NCBI GenBank assembly: GCA_963745765.1
Contig: CAVUYQ010000018.1
Coordinates: 186,001 to 250,000 of the forward strand
Origin: Ww85 sp963745765
GTDB taxonomy: Bacteria; Desulfobacterota; Desulfobulbia; Desulfobulbales; Desulfocapsaceae
Direction of reading: 5' to 3'
DNA length: 64,000 nt
Of the stretch, positions 27,210-36,934 are shown in pieces. The first letter of the stretch is position 1; every line of letters starts with the position of its first letter. The position numbers were made by a program, and so were the translations under genes. The notes under the pieces were generated by a model. That model had not been told where the DNA came from. It was given only the letters and a program-made list of their open reading frames with translations, and made no database searches.

Positions 27210-28880
27210 ATGAAAAACGAAATCCGAGATTACCTCTATCAGGCTGATATGCCTGACGCATTGCGCTCCGAGAACACCCTGCTGAAAGGGAAAATAGCGG
27301 AAATAACACGCCAGAACAGGAAACTGTGCGAAAAACTGGAAGCCTGTGAGAAGAGAGATCCGGCCGTTCAGACCGGCCGGCAGGACGAACAGGCCTTGCG
27401 CCTGGCTGAACTGATAATCGACAAGAGTCCGGCAATTCTTTTCCGCCGGCGAGCGGCAGAGGAGCTCAAGCTGCGTAAAATGGTATATGTCTCGCCGAAT
27501 ATTTCAAGATTTGGCTACAAGGCAGAAGATTTTCTGACTGGCAAGATGATGTTTCGGGACATTGTCTATCAGGAGGATGGGGAACGACTAACCAAAGAGA
27601 TCAACGAAAATGTCAGAAATGACAGTGAATCATATACACAGATCTACCGTATTGTCACAAGCAAAGGGGAGGTGCGCTGGATAGAGGACCAGACCTCCGT
27701 GGTGGTCGATGAGGTGACGGGTGAACGTTATCATCAGGGTATTGTCATTGATATCAATGAGCGCAGAGAGGCCGAGGAAAAACTGCGTCAAAGTGAAGAG
27801 AAATATCGACGAATTGTTGAAACGGCCGGGGAAGGTTTCCTCCTAATGGACCTGGAACACAGGATTGTTGATCTGAATTCGGCATTTGCCCGGATGGTTG
27901 GCTGCAGAAGGGAAGAACTTATCGGAAGAAATCCGTTTGAGGCTGCAGACAACGGGTATAAACAATTCTGGTCGAACGGTCGTGAAGAGGACCGCCGGCG
28001 GCTTTATCGGGAATTTGAGTGCGAAATCAAAGTTGGCGATGGAAGGGCGGTGCCGGTGCTTGTTCATGCGAACACCTTGCGCTCCGACAACGATGAAGTG
28101 ATCGGGAACATGGCCTTTGTCACGGACATGACAGAGCAGAAGAAAGCACTTTCCCTGGCCGGAGAGGTTCAGCGCAGCCTGTTGCCTGAACATGCGCCAT
28201 TAATTGAAGGATTCGATATTGCCGGCAGGAACATACCCTGTGACGAGGTTGGCGGGGATTATTATGATTATCTGTGGAATGAGAGGACTGGACCATCAAG
28301 GTTTTCAGTTGTTGTCGGGGATATCTCCGGCCATGGGGTTGATTCGGCATTATTGATGTCCTCCGCTCGTGCGTTTCTGCGTATGCGCGCCTCACATCCC
28401 GGAACGGTGTTTGATATCGTCACGTCAATGAACCAGCATCTGACGGAAGATGTGGGTGACTCCGGGCGGTTCATGACCCTCTTCTATCTGACGATTGACA
28501 GGGGGGAAAGCCGCTTCGAATGGATTCGCGCAGGGCATGATCCTGCCTGGCTTTACAACCCGGTTGCCGACCAGTTTGAGGAACTCAAGGGGCCGGGGCT
28601 TGCGCTGGGAATCCACCGGGAATTCAGCTACCAGGTGCAGCAAAGATCAGGTCTGGCCCCGGGGCAGGTACTCATGGTCGGGACCGATGGCATATGGGAA
28701 GCATGTGACAAGCACGGAGAGATGTTTGGCAAAGAACGGATCAGGCAGATTATTCGCAGGAATGCCTCTGCCAGTGCAGAGCATATCCTGAACAGGATCA
28801 TAGAGGAACATGCCCTTTTTTGTCAGGGAACCCGGTCGGAAGATGATGTGACGCTTGTCGTTGTGAAAATGCTGGAATAG
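27210..28880 (+). CDS. PAS-PAS-PP2C (SpoIIE-type) regulator
   Basis: About 556 residues from ATG 27210; the frame is open to 27081 but the extra residues are not family-like, and no good ribosome site decides between them. A short N-terminal coiled coil is followed by two PAS domains (about 60-190, the first with the ending GIVIDINERREAEEKL; and 195-320), then a SpoIIE-type phosphatase with CDEVGGDYYDYLW, VVGDISGHGVDSALLM and VGTDGIWEACD. There are no membrane segments, so it senses cytosolic signals. It may feed the STAS protein at 21487, as no other STAS gene is present. Confidence 0.85.
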   Translation: MKNEIRDYLYQADMPDALRSENTLLKGKIAEITRQNRKLCEKLEACEKRDPAVQTGRQDEQALRLAELIIDKSPAILFRRRAAEELKLRKMVYVSPNISRFGYKAEDFLTGKMMFRDIVYQEDGERLTKEINENVRNDSESYTQIYRIVTSKGEVRWIEDQTSVVVDEVTGERYHQGIVIDINERREAEEKLRQSEEKYRRIVETAGEGFLLMDLEHRIVDLNSAFARMVGCRREELIGRNPFEAADNGYKQFWSNGREEDRRRLYREFECEIKVGDGRAVPVLVHANTLRSDNDEVIGNMAFVTDMTEQKKALSLAGEVQRSLLPEHAPLIEGFDIAGRNIPCDEVGGDYYDYLWNERTGPSRFSVVVGDISGHGVDSALLMSSARAFLRMRASHPGTVFDIVTSMNQHLTEDVGDSGRFMTLFYLTIDRGESRFEWIRAGHDPAWLYNPVADQFEELKGPGLALGIHREFSYQVQQRSGLAPGQVLMVGTDGIWEACDKHGEMFGKERIRQIIRRNASASAEHILNRIIEEHALFCQGTRSEDDVTLVVVKMLE

Positions 28881-28934
28881 ACCTTATGCTTCCGGAGTTA
28901 ATTCTCTGGTCCCGATTATCCTGTGCAGCAGAAC

Positions 28935-28972
28935 AACACGATGGTCAGGGGCATGACCATCGTGTTTTCTTT
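28935..28972 (+). terminator. Rho-independent terminator
   Basis: A perfect 13-bp stem, AACACGATGGTCA (28935-28947) and TGACCATCGTGTT (28954-28966), with loop GGGGCA and followed by TTCTTT, 55 nt past the PP2C gene. Confidence 0.9.
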
Positions 28973-29008
28973 ACAGGAAGTACCGGAACCGGCATCCGGT
29001 CTTCTCCA

Positions 29009-30208
29009 TTAACCTCTCAGTGCTTCGGCGATGGAATCGCAGACGTAATCTATATTTTCGGTCGTCAGGGCGGCAACGTTTATTCTGCCGCCGCCGCTAA
29101 TCACATAAATAGCCTTGTTCTCTCGAAGCCAGTCAACAGTAGCATCGGTCAAACCACTAAAGGAAAACATGCCTCGTTGCCGGGTGATGTATGAAAAGTC
29201 ATGGCTAACATCGCGACTGGCAAGCCCGCTTACCAGGGCCGAACGCATGCTGATGATTCGCTCGCACATGGTGGAGAGTTCAGTGCGCCAGGCTTGTTCA
29301 AGTTTCGGATCTGAGAGAACGGTTTTTACGATCAGGCCGCCATGTGCGGGCGGATTTGAATAACAGACACGCACCGTCTTCTTCAGGTGACTCAGGGCGA
29401 CCTGGGTCTCTTCGCGACTCGGGCTGACAACGGTAATCGCTCCTGTCCGTTCATTATAAAGACCGAAGTTCTTGGAAAACGAGCTTGAAATAAAAAAATC
29501 GCCAACTTTTTCCGCAAAGGCCTCAACGCAGGCCCGGTCTTCTTCTACACCGCTGCCAAAACCCTGGTAGGCAAAGTCAAGAAACGGTGTCCAGCCCTTT
29601 TCATCGGCAAGCTCTGCGACAGCCTGCCATTGATCCCGATCAAGGTCGACCCCGCTTGGATTGTGGCAGCAGGCGTGCAGCAGAACAACGTCACCAGCGG
29701 GCACCTGGCCGAGACAGGACATCATTTCGTCATATTTGAGTCCTTTGGTCAGTGCATCGTAATAGGGATATGCTTCAATACCGAACCTCGCTGCCGCAAA
29801 TATGCCGTTGTGGTTTGCCCAGGTCGGAGAACTGACCCAGACACGTGCGCCCGGGTTAAACTGTTGCAAAAGTTCCGCGCCGATTCTCAGCGCACCGGTT
29901 CCACCCGGGGCATGAGCTGTGCCCGCTCGGCCCAAGGCTATCACTTCACTTTCTGCGCCAAAGATCAGTTTTTGTACGCCAGCTGCATAAAGAGGATCAC
30001 CTGAAATGGGCAGATAATTTTTGCTTTGCTCGGTATCAAGCAGGATTTGTTCAGCAGCTTTGACACACCCAAGGACAGGGGTTGCTCCCTGATCATCCTT
30101 ATAAACGCCAACGCCAAGGTTGACTTTTGCCGGGCTGTTATCCTTGTTAAACGTCTCAGTGAGCCCGAGAATTGAGTCTGCCGGAGCAGCCGCCACAGAT
30201 TTCCACAT
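29009..30208 (-). CDS. Aromatic/aspartate aminotransferase (class I)
   Basis: A PLP aminotransferase of the AspC/TyrB Ialpha group, 399 residues from ATG 30208, chosen for GAGG 7 nt upstream; the frame is open further upstream without support. The PLP lysine is in SSSFSKNFGLYNERTG near residue 248, and LLHACCHNPSGVDL carries the Asn and substrate-loop residues. It converts Asp, Phe, Tyr or Trp with 2-oxoglutarate. The indolepyruvate oxidoreductase genes 20 kb away would consume its aryl-pyruvate products; whether it serves that pathway is inference. Confidence 0.9.
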   Translation of the reverse strand: MWKSVAAAPADSILGLTETFNKDNSPAKVNLGVGVYKDDQGATPVLGCVKAAEQILLDTEQSKNYLPISGDPLYAAGVQKLIFGAESEVIALGRAGTAHAPGGTGALRIGAELLQQFNPGARVWVSSPTWANHNGIFAAARFGIEAYPYYDALTKGLKYDEMMSCLGQVPAGDVVLLHACCHNPSGVDLDRDQWQAVAELADEKGWTPFLDFAYQGFGSGVEEDRACVEAFAEKVGDFFISSSFSKNFGLYNERTGAITVVSPSREETQVALSHLKKTVRVCYSNPPAHGGLIVKTVLSDPKLEQAWRTELSTMCERIISMRSALVSGLASRDVSHDFSYITRQRGMFSFSGLTDATVDWLRENKAIYVISGGGRINVAALTTENIDYVCDSIAEALRG

Positions 30209-30844
30209 ATGTTTCCTCATAAATAAAAATGTTAGATAAAACTGGTGAACAAAAATAATTGTTTTAATGAAAAGATCAATAGTAATAGAACGTGAGTGAA
30301 GAACGTGAGTGATAATTGTTGACATCGGGATCGATCTGACACGTTTTGATTCCTTTCATCGCCTCAAGGGCGACTCGCGCCTTAAGTTCTGCAGAATGTT
30401 TCCTTCTGTGTCTTTTCATAATTCCCGCACTTGTTCCTGGGTGAGGAAATATACATCAATTGACAACCTCTTTCTTGGTCCTAACCGGTGGGGCCATCTC
30501 TCGATTTGGTCAATCCACCTGTGCGTCAGCCCGGATATTTTACTTCCTGTCCCCTCCGGAACCGCAGTTTATGACGATGACGGTCAGGTTTGCCGAAAAC
30601 TGCAAGTCAGATCGAATTACCATTTCTACAAAAGAACTGCCCTGCCGCAGGCTACGGGGTATGAAAACAGAGCAATTATTATTACAATAACGCTGCAATC
30701 GGCGGATAATAGACCCGGGCTGCTCAATAAATAACTTCGAAACAGCAGAAAAAGGTTGTCTCGTTCTGACTCTGTCTTACTTGTGTGGAGTAAAACGTTG
30801 GTCAGGTAGCATTTTTTTCACACTACTATTTAAAGGAGCTAAGG
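30209..30844. other. Divergent promoter region, no gene seen
   Basis: About 630 nt between the leftward aminotransferase and the rightward aldo/keto reductase. Plus-strand frames exist but lack ribosome sites and family resemblance. AAAGGAG precedes the reductase. No terminator or riboswitch was recognised. Confidence 0.4.
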
Positions 30845-31849
30845 ATGATCTATAGAAAACTGGGCAGATCCGGTATCGAGGCCTCGGTTGTTGGTTTTGG
30901 CGCCTGGGCCATAGGCGGCTGGATGTGGGGCGGGAGTGATGAAAAACAGGCGATAAAGGCAATTCACGCTGCTGTTGATGCGGGCCTGACCCTGATAGAT
31001 ACGGCACCGATGTATGGTTTCGGCGCTTCCGAAGAAATCGTTGGCAAGGCAATCAGAGATTGTCGTGATAAAGTCGTGCTGGCTACCAAATGCGGATTGA
31101 TCTGGCACAAGGAACAGGGTGATTTCTTTTTTATGTCGGATGAAAAAGAGCGTACCACAGACGGAGACCGGAAAATTTACCGCTCCGGAGCAGCGGATAC
31201 GATCCGCTATGAAGTTGAACAGAGCCTGAAACGGCTGAAGACTGACTATATCGACCTCTACCAGACACATTGGCAAGATCCCACAACACCGATAGCGAGT
31301 ACCATGCGGACGCTGCTGGAACTGAAAAAAGAGGGTAAAATCAGGGCAATCGGCTGTTGCAATGCCGACCTGGGCCAGCTCGCAGAATATTGTGGTGCCG
31401 GTCAACTCGATGCTGATCAGGAGTTGTATTCGATGATTGATAGAAAGCAGGATGAGCAGAACCTGCCCTTTGTCATTGAGCATGAAATGGCATTTTTGGC
31501 CTATTCATCTTTGGGCCAGGGACTGCTGACCGGCAAAATCGGGCCTGAAAGGGTTTTTAACAAAGGAGATCTGCGTAATACAAAACCGCGCTTCAGCGTT
31601 GAAAACCGGCAGCGGGTACAGGAACTTCTGGCCCTGTTCCATAAAATTGCCGATCGTCTTGATCTGAGTTTGTCCCAGCTGGCCATTGCCTGGACGATTG
31701 CACAACCCGGCTGTTCACATGCCCTGGTTGGAGCGCGTACGGCCGAGCAGGTCCTTGAAAATGTCGTCGGCGGCGCAGTCCACCTGCCTGTTGAGGATAT
31801 CCGGGAAATAAACGAGGCCCTGGCCACGGTTGGCAAAGATATTGAGTGA
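30845..31849 (+). CDS. Aldo/keto reductase
   Basis: An NAD(P)H-dependent (beta/alpha)8 oxidoreductase of 334 residues. The catalytic tetrad is visible as Asp and Tyr in LIDTAPMYGFG, Lys in LATKCGL and His in LYQTHWQD. The C-terminal cofactor site ALVGARTAEQVLENV is intact. AAGGAG lies 8 nt upstream. Substrate unknown. It is followed by a HAD phosphatase gene in the same direction. Confidence 0.9.
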   Translation: MIYRKLGRSGIEASVVGFGAWAIGGWMWGGSDEKQAIKAIHAAVDAGLTLIDTAPMYGFGASEEIVGKAIRDCRDKVVLATKCGLIWHKEQGDFFFMSDEKERTTDGDRKIYRSGAADTIRYEVEQSLKRLKTDYIDLYQTHWQDPTTPIASTMRTLLELKKEGKIRAIGCCNADLGQLAEYCGAGQLDADQELYSMIDRKQDEQNLPFVIEHEMAFLAYSSLGQGLLTGKIGPERVFNKGDLRNTKPRFSVENRQRVQELLALFHKIADRLDLSLSQLAIAWTIAQPGCSHALVGARTAEQVLENVVGGAVHLPVEDIREINEALATVGKDIE

Positions 31850-31928
31850 TGTGACTGCGACAGCTCGTCCTGGCGGATCGTTGAAACAAAGGGTGGCGTT
31901 TATTGCGGAAGTGCAGAGGTCTTTTTAG

Positions 31929-32580
31929 ATGATAGAAGCATTGATCTTTGATATGGACGGTACCCTCGTTGATTCAGAGCATCTTCACTATGAATCGTGG
32001 AAGGAGACACTGGCACATCACCATGTTGAACGTTTTCCTTTTGATGATTTTGTTGCCTATGTCGGGACGAGTAACGAAAAACTGGCTGAGGATTATATCA
32101 GCTCAGAACAACTGACACTCAGTGTTAACGATCTGGTGAGGGAGAAGCAGCTTATTTACCTGGAAATGATACCCGAAATAGAACTGCTGCCCGGCGTCAG
32201 GCAGACGATTGAATTTTTCCATGGCCGTGTTCGTCTGGCGGTGGCCTCCTCGTCACACCGGCTCGAACTGGACCGGATACTTAGAGACCCTTGGTCTCGC
32301 AGCGTGCTTTGAGAAGGTGGTCGGCGGCGACATGGTGACAAGGAAGAAGCCCGATCCGGAAATCTACCTGAAAACCTGTAAGGAAATGGGACTGCATCCG
32401 TCACTATGCGCGGCGTTCGAGGATTCCGGGTCAGGTGTTGCCGCTGCCAAAAAGGCGGGAATGCTGGTGGTTGCCATCCCCCACGGGCTGTCAAAACATC
32501 ACGATTTCAGTGGGGCTGATCTCGTGGTATCACGCATGGATGAGGTCGACGGTTCTCTTCTCATGCGCTCTATTCGTTGA
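31929..32580 (+). CDS. HAD-superfamily phosphatase / phosphoglucomutase-like (one frameshift)
   Basis: Two frames join into about 216 residues. The first carries the nucleophile motif IFDMDGTLVDSEHLHYESW and motif II LAVASSSH. The second carries the lysine and motif III of VVGGDMVTRKKPDPEIYL and CAAFEDSGSGVAAAKKAGM. Removing one A near 32283 restores the frame as LDRILETLGLAACFEK. It is a subfamily IA hydrolase with an alpha-helical cap, of the beta-phosphoglucomutase/phosphoglycolate type. It is probably intact in vivo. Confidence 0.8.
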
Positions 32581-32601
32581 TTCGGCGTCGGGCCGGGCGA
32601 G

Positions 32602-32901
32602 TTATCGTCGGGTCTCGACTCGTTTTTTGTCCTCGTTGACGTATTTGTAGAAAAGAGGGAATACCACAAAAAAGGCAAGACAGATCAGGTATTCCACTCC
32701 TTTTATATGGCTGTAAAAATCAACCAGGGTATTGGCGGGGGTGACGATACCGATAGCGACCATGTACTGTCTGACTAACTCCTGCACTTGCCAGCCGGTC
32801 TGTCTCAGCCCTGAAAGGAGAGCCACAAAAGCCCAGCCCCCGACCAGCGTACCTGCTATAACAGCTGTTTTTAGAAATGTTTCTGCCACTGTTGGTTTCA
32901 T
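32602..32901 (-). CDS. Small membrane protein, unknown
   Basis: A protein of 99 residues with GGAG just upstream of the ATG. Two membrane helices (about 11-33 and 67-86) are separated by a loop of about 30 residues, with a short charged C-terminal tail. Not recognised. It shares strand and neighbourhood with another tiny membrane protein 34 nt upstream, so the two may form one complex. Confidence 0.55.
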   Translation of the reverse strand: MKPTVAETFLKTAVIAGTLVGGWAFVALLSGLRQTGWQVQELVRQYMVAIGIVTPANTLVDFYSHIKGVEYLICLAFFVVFPLFYKYVNEDKKRVETRR

Positions 32902-32934
32902 TCGTTCTCCTTTATGATGGCGTCCAGTCTTTAC

Positions 32935-33132
32935 CTAGAAACCGGTGATAGCGGTGACGTAAGCTCTGAGCATTGGCAGAAAACCTTTATTGACTATTCC
33001 TCCGATCAAAGTGGCGACTGCCCAGAGGCTAATCAGGGCTGCTGATGCACCGATGACGGTGAAGAGGGCCACCGAGACTTCATGCCTTACATCCGTTTCA
33101 GTCTGTCGAGTAGTGTTAATCAAAGTTTTCAT
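32935..33132 (-). CDS. Small membrane protein, unknown
   Basis: A protein of 65 residues from ATG 33132, chosen for a strong GGAGG 5 nt upstream; a longer frame exists without support. A hydrophilic N terminus (MKTLINTTRQTETDVRHE) leads to one long or two short membrane segments (VALFTVIGASAALISLWAVA onward). Not recognised. It is probably co-transcribed with the 99-residue membrane protein downstream. Confidence 0.5.
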   Translation of the reverse strand: MKTLINTTRQTETDVRHEVSVALFTVIGASAALISLWAVATLIGGIVNKGFLPMLRAYVTAITGF

Positions 33133-33689
33133 ACCGTCCTCCAGTCTCTTAGGGTTGTTCGGGAAGGATGGGAAGCCAGCCTTCACCCTGGCTATTGCAT
33201 TAACGATGCCAGCAGGACGAATCTGCGCCAGTATTTCATGAAATTCTTATATGATTGATAATATTAATTAAAATCAAGAATTTCTCAAAGTTTGTGCATA
33301 GCGGGAAATTTCCGGCCTGTGTGGAACAGCACCCCTGAAGTCACATGAGATAGAAGTGTCGCAAAATGCAGCACTTGTGTCGGTTAGTTTCCTGGATACG
33401 CGCAGGAGAATGGAATGCTGATTGTCTGAAGACAAACGGCAGAATTCGTGACTCGATCCGGGATTTTCGGGTATTCAGTTTTGAGCAAGTCTGGCAGGCA
33501 TCATTCTGAAAACCTCCTTTGAGGTTTTTTGTTTGAAGCCTCTATACATTTATTACCAGGTACTTATTGTTAGGAAAGTATGCGCAACGCCGCTTATTGT
33601 TTCATAATAACAGGTTGCCGTATCCTGAAATAGCAGCTTCCAGAAAAGCAGCAAAAATGAGGGAATCATAACCATGAGGGGAAATCAGA
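33133..33689. other. Intergenic region; possible small RNA ending at 33534
   Basis: About 560 nt. The only clear element is a terminator-like hairpin at 33509-33528 followed by TTGTTT, with no plus-strand gene between it and 32580. A transcript of 100-200 nt ending there is possible. The sulfatase ribosome site is GAGGGGAAATC before 33690. Confidence 0.3.
33509..33534 (+). terminator. Orphan Rho-independent terminator
   Basis: AAAACCTC (33509-33516), loop CTTT, GAGGTTTT (33521-33528), then TTGTTT. It points rightward with no gene directly upstream, and lies 155 nt before the sulfatase, so it could end a small RNA or attenuate sulfatase transcription. Confidence 0.5.
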
Positions 33690-35282
33690 ATGAAACAGAG
33701 AATTTCTATCCTGGCACCACTGCTTTTCGGCTTTTGTTTTTCAGCCGGAGTTGTCTTTGCCGGCGAGAAACCAAATATCGTCGTGATCTGGGGTGATGAT
33801 ATCGGCGAATCGAATATCAGCGCCTACAACTTCGGCCTGATGGGGTACAAGACGCCGAATATCGACCGTATTGCCAAAGAAGGCATGATGTTCACCGACA
33901 TGTATGCCGATCAGAGCTGCACGGCGGGTCGCTCGTCCTTTATCACCGGGCAGGCCACCGTTCGCACGGGTCTCAGCAAGGTCGGAATGCCGGGCGCCGC
34001 ACAGGGGCTCCAGGCCGGGGATGTGACCATCGCTACGCTCCTTAAGCAGGAAGGTTATGCTACTGGCCAGTTCGGCAAGAATCATCTTGGCGACCGCAAT
34101 GAGTACCTGCCCACCCTGCACGGTTTCGACGAGTTTTTCGGTAATCTTTACCACCTGAATGCCGAGGAGGAGCCGGAGCAACCCGACTATCCGAAGGACC
34201 CCGAGTTCCGCAGAAAATACGGGCCGCGCGGTGTCATGAACTGCGTGGCAACAAAGGTCGATGATCCGACCGAGGATCCGCGATTCGGCAAGATGGGCAA
34301 ACAGAAATGCGAGGATACCGGGCCGCTGAACAGGAAGCGCATGGAAACAGTCGATGATGAGATCGCCGCGAAGGCGGAGGATTTCATCAAGCGCCAGGTG
34401 GCCGCCCGGAGGCCATTCTTCACCTGGATCAACTACACCCACATGCACTTCCGAACCCATACCAAACCTGAGAGTTTCGGTCAGTCCGGCGTTGCGCAGA
34501 GTTTCTATCACGATACGATGATCGACCATGACAGGAACGTCGGCCAGATCCTCAATCTGATTGATGAGCTCGGTATAGCTGAAAACACGATCGTTATCTA
34601 TTCAACCGACAACGGCCCGCACCGCAACTCCTGGCCAGATGCCGGCACCACCAAGTTCCGCAGTGAAAAGAACACCGGTTGGGAAGGCGCTTATCGAGTG
34701 CCGCAGATGGTGCGGTGGCCCGGCAGGATCAAGCCCGGTTCTATCTCGAACGAGATCATGTCACAACTCGACTGGGCCCCGACCCTGCTCGCTGCTGCCG
34801 GCAACACGAACGTCAAGGAGAAGCTGCTCACCGGCTATGAGGCCAACGGCAGGAAGTACAAAAACCATCTGGATGGTTACAACTTCCTGCCTTACCTGAC
34901 CGGTCAGGAAGGGACGGGGCCGCGCAAGGAATTCTTTTACTTCTCGGACGACGGGGATCTGACGGGGCTCCGTTATCAGAACTGGAAGGTGCATTTCATG
35001 GTTCAGGACCAGGCGGGAACCCTTGAGATCTGGCAGCGTAAGTTCCGGGGGCTGCGCATCCCTTATATCTATAATCTGCGCACGGATCCTTACGAATTCG
35101 CCAGAATAACCTCCAACACCTATTGGGACTGGGTCATCGACCATGCCTGGGTTCTCTATCCGATGCGCGATGTAATAGGCCCGTTCCTGAAATCCTTCGA
35201 GGAGTTTCCTCCATCTCAGAAGCCTGGATCGTTCACTGTTGCTGATGCCTTTAATGCGCTTAAGGCTGTGCCGCACCAGTAG
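33690..35282 (+). CDS. Exported sulfatase (arylsulfatase family)
   Basis: A sulfate-ester hydrolase of 530 residues with a signal peptide cleaved near VVFAGEK. The formylglycine motif is SCTAGRSSFITGQ, with the cysteine at residue 77 in the CxAxR form. Metal-binding Asp36-Asp37 lie in WGDDIGESN, and STDNGPHRNSW carries further metal and active-site residues. The conversion of cysteine needs a formylglycine-generating enzyme or anSME, neither of which is in the window. The substrate is unknown. The gene stands alone, and its G/C-rich third positions look more regular than those of its neighbours. Confidence 0.9.
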   Translation: MKQRISILAPLLFGFCFSAGVVFAGEKPNIVVIWGDDIGESNISAYNFGLMGYKTPNIDRIAKEGMMFTDMYADQSCTAGRSSFITGQATVRTGLSKVGMPGAAQGLQAGDVTIATLLKQEGYATGQFGKNHLGDRNEYLPTLHGFDEFFGNLYHLNAEEEPEQPDYPKDPEFRRKYGPRGVMNCVATKVDDPTEDPRFGKMGKQKCEDTGPLNRKRMETVDDEIAAKAEDFIKRQVAARRPFFTWINYTHMHFRTHTKPESFGQSGVAQSFYHDTMIDHDRNVGQILNLIDELGIAENTIVIYSTDNGPHRNSWPDAGTTKFRSEKNTGWEGAYRVPQMVRWPGRIKPGSISNEIMSQLDWAPTLLAAAGNTNVKEKLLTGYEANGRKYKNHLDGYNFLPYLTGQEGTGPRKEFFYFSDDGDLTGLRYQNWKVHFMVQDQAGTLEIWQRKFRGLRIPYIYNLRTDPYEFARITSNTYWDWVIDHAWVLYPMRDVIGPFLKSFEEFPPSQKPGSFTVADAFNALKAVPHQ

Positions 35283-35315
35283 TCAGTTATCGGGGCTGCT
35301 GCTAAAATAACCCTT

Positions 35316-35348
35316 CCAGTCGTTCAGCGTTTCCTGCTGAGCGACTGG
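35316..35348. terminator. Hairpin after sulfatase gene
   Basis: CCAGTCGTTCAGC and GCTGAGCGACTGG form a 13-bp stem (one G-U pair), 34 nt past the stop. It is followed by AAAAAG rather than a U-tract, so termination on the plus strand is uncertain. Confidence 0.45.
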
Positions 35349-35570
35349 AAAAAGCAATACCGATTAAAAAGAACAGAAAGCAGCAGCAACCGATTATCCT
35401 GTCTCCACGTTAAGGACCCCCTTCTTATTGTTAAGTCCAACGTTATCAGCAACTGATTCAAGATGTTTCTCTGGTTCCGCAGTAATGGTGTATGGAAATT
35501 TTACATTATCTGTTAAAATCATCGTGGAAGCTGATTGTTTAATAATTATCGAGACTCAGGAGGAGGGATA

Positions 35571-36641
35571 ATGAAATACCGGAAGATGGGCAGGACGGGA
35601 CTGAAGGTGTCTTCATTTTGTTTAGGGACCATGACCTTCGGCCGACCGGTGGAAGAGAAGCAGTCCATTAAAATTATTCATGCCGCAATCGATGCGGGAG
35701 TGAATTTTATCGATACGGCGGACATGTACGCCAACGGGGTAACTGAGGAATTTGTTGCCAAGGCGATTAAGGGGAAAAGAGATTCCCTTGTCCTGGCATC
35801 AAAGGGGGGGCATATTCGGAAACTGGATGAGAAATATGGGGAGCACCTGGATTGCGGTCCCATCGATCTGGCACGGCCGAGGGCGTTTCATTCCTGGCCG
35901 GCGGGCGCTGGTTTCGGCCATAATGATATGGGACTTTCCCGAAAACACATCATGCAGGCGGTTGAGGGAAGTCTTCGTCGTCTGAAAACCGATTATCTCG
36001 ATCTTTATTACGCCCACATGCCGGATTACGCGACACCGCTCGATGAAACGCTTCGTGCCATGGACGACCTGGTTCGTCAAGGGAAAGTGCGCTATCTGGG
36101 CTGTTCCAACTTTCGTGCTTTTCAACTCTCCAAAGCACTGTGGATCAGTGATAAGCTTAACCTGGCGCGGTGGGACTGCATTCAACCTCCCTACAATCTG
36201 CTGGCCAGAGATGTCGAATATGAGCTCTTGCCACTGTGCGCTGAGGAGGGTGTGGGGGTATGTGTGTTCAGCCCCATGGCCGCGGGATTTCTCTCCGGGA
36301 AATATAAAAAAGATGAAAAGCCGAAAGAGGGAGTTCGATTCAGCTTGTCTCATCTTGGCTTTCGCTACAACCAGCCGTACTGGGATGATGCCTGCTTCCG
36401 GGCCGTTGAGCGATTATCACAGTTAGCCGGAGAACATGGTATACCGTTACCTGAATTCGCGCTTGCCTGGGTACTGAGTAATAAAGCTATTACCTCCATC
36501 GTTTGCGGAGCTACAACGGTTGAGCAACTTGAGCAGAATATGGGTGCCGTTGACACTGTCTTGCCCAAAGAAGCGCTTGAGGCTTGTGATGCTATCTGGT
36601 GTGAAGAGCTCAGGCCGCCACGTTTATTCTATGGCAGATAG
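35571..36641 (+). CDS. Aldo/keto reductase
   Basis: A protein of 356 residues from ATG 35571, which has AGGAGGG upstream. The tetrad is seen in FIDTADMYANG (Asp, Tyr), LASKGGHIR (Lys) and LYYAHMPD (His). An insert of about 25 residues rich in Gly/His follows the lysine strand. The cofactor region SIVCGATTVEQLEQN is present. This group contains sugar- and short-aldehyde-active enzymes; no substrate can be assigned. Confidence 0.88.
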   Translation: MKYRKMGRTGLKVSSFCLGTMTFGRPVEEKQSIKIIHAAIDAGVNFIDTADMYANGVTEEFVAKAIKGKRDSLVLASKGGHIRKLDEKYGEHLDCGPIDLARPRAFHSWPAGAGFGHNDMGLSRKHIMQAVEGSLRRLKTDYLDLYYAHMPDYATPLDETLRAMDDLVRQGKVRYLGCSNFRAFQLSKALWISDKLNLARWDCIQPPYNLLARDVEYELLPLCAEEGVGVCVFSPMAAGFLSGKYKKDEKPKEGVRFSLSHLGFRYNQPYWDDACFRAVERLSQLAGEHGIPLPEFALAWVLSNKAITSIVCGATTVEQLEQNMGAVDTVLPKEALEACDAIWCEELRPPRLFYGR

Positions 36642-36934
36642 GGGAGGCCTTTGCGTCGTATCTCCATTATTCAGGCGCTCAGCATATGCTCCCCGGACCC
36701 AAAATGCCGGACGTGAACAGCAGCGGTTGTTTATTGCGGGCTCGGGGCTACTACCCCGCTGCTTGCGGCGGAGTAGTTCATTGCACCTTGAAAGGGTTGC
36801 GAGACTGCCTGAAAAGCCCCTGGCTCGCAATGAATGCAGGTCTAGGAAAATTTCTTATAGTTCCCCTGCTCATGTATGTGTACTTGATGCCGACAGCCAC
36901 CCGGCGCGTGTAATGTAAGGAGTATCTTGAAGAG

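Noticed and set aside
26986..27210. Small gene ahead of the PAS-PP2C regulator
   Set aside because: Open frames exist in two phases, but neither has a ribosome site, family motif or consistent composition.
30839..31483. Minus-strand open frame of 214 codons
   Set aside because: Antisense to a well-supported aldo/keto reductase and without a start signal.
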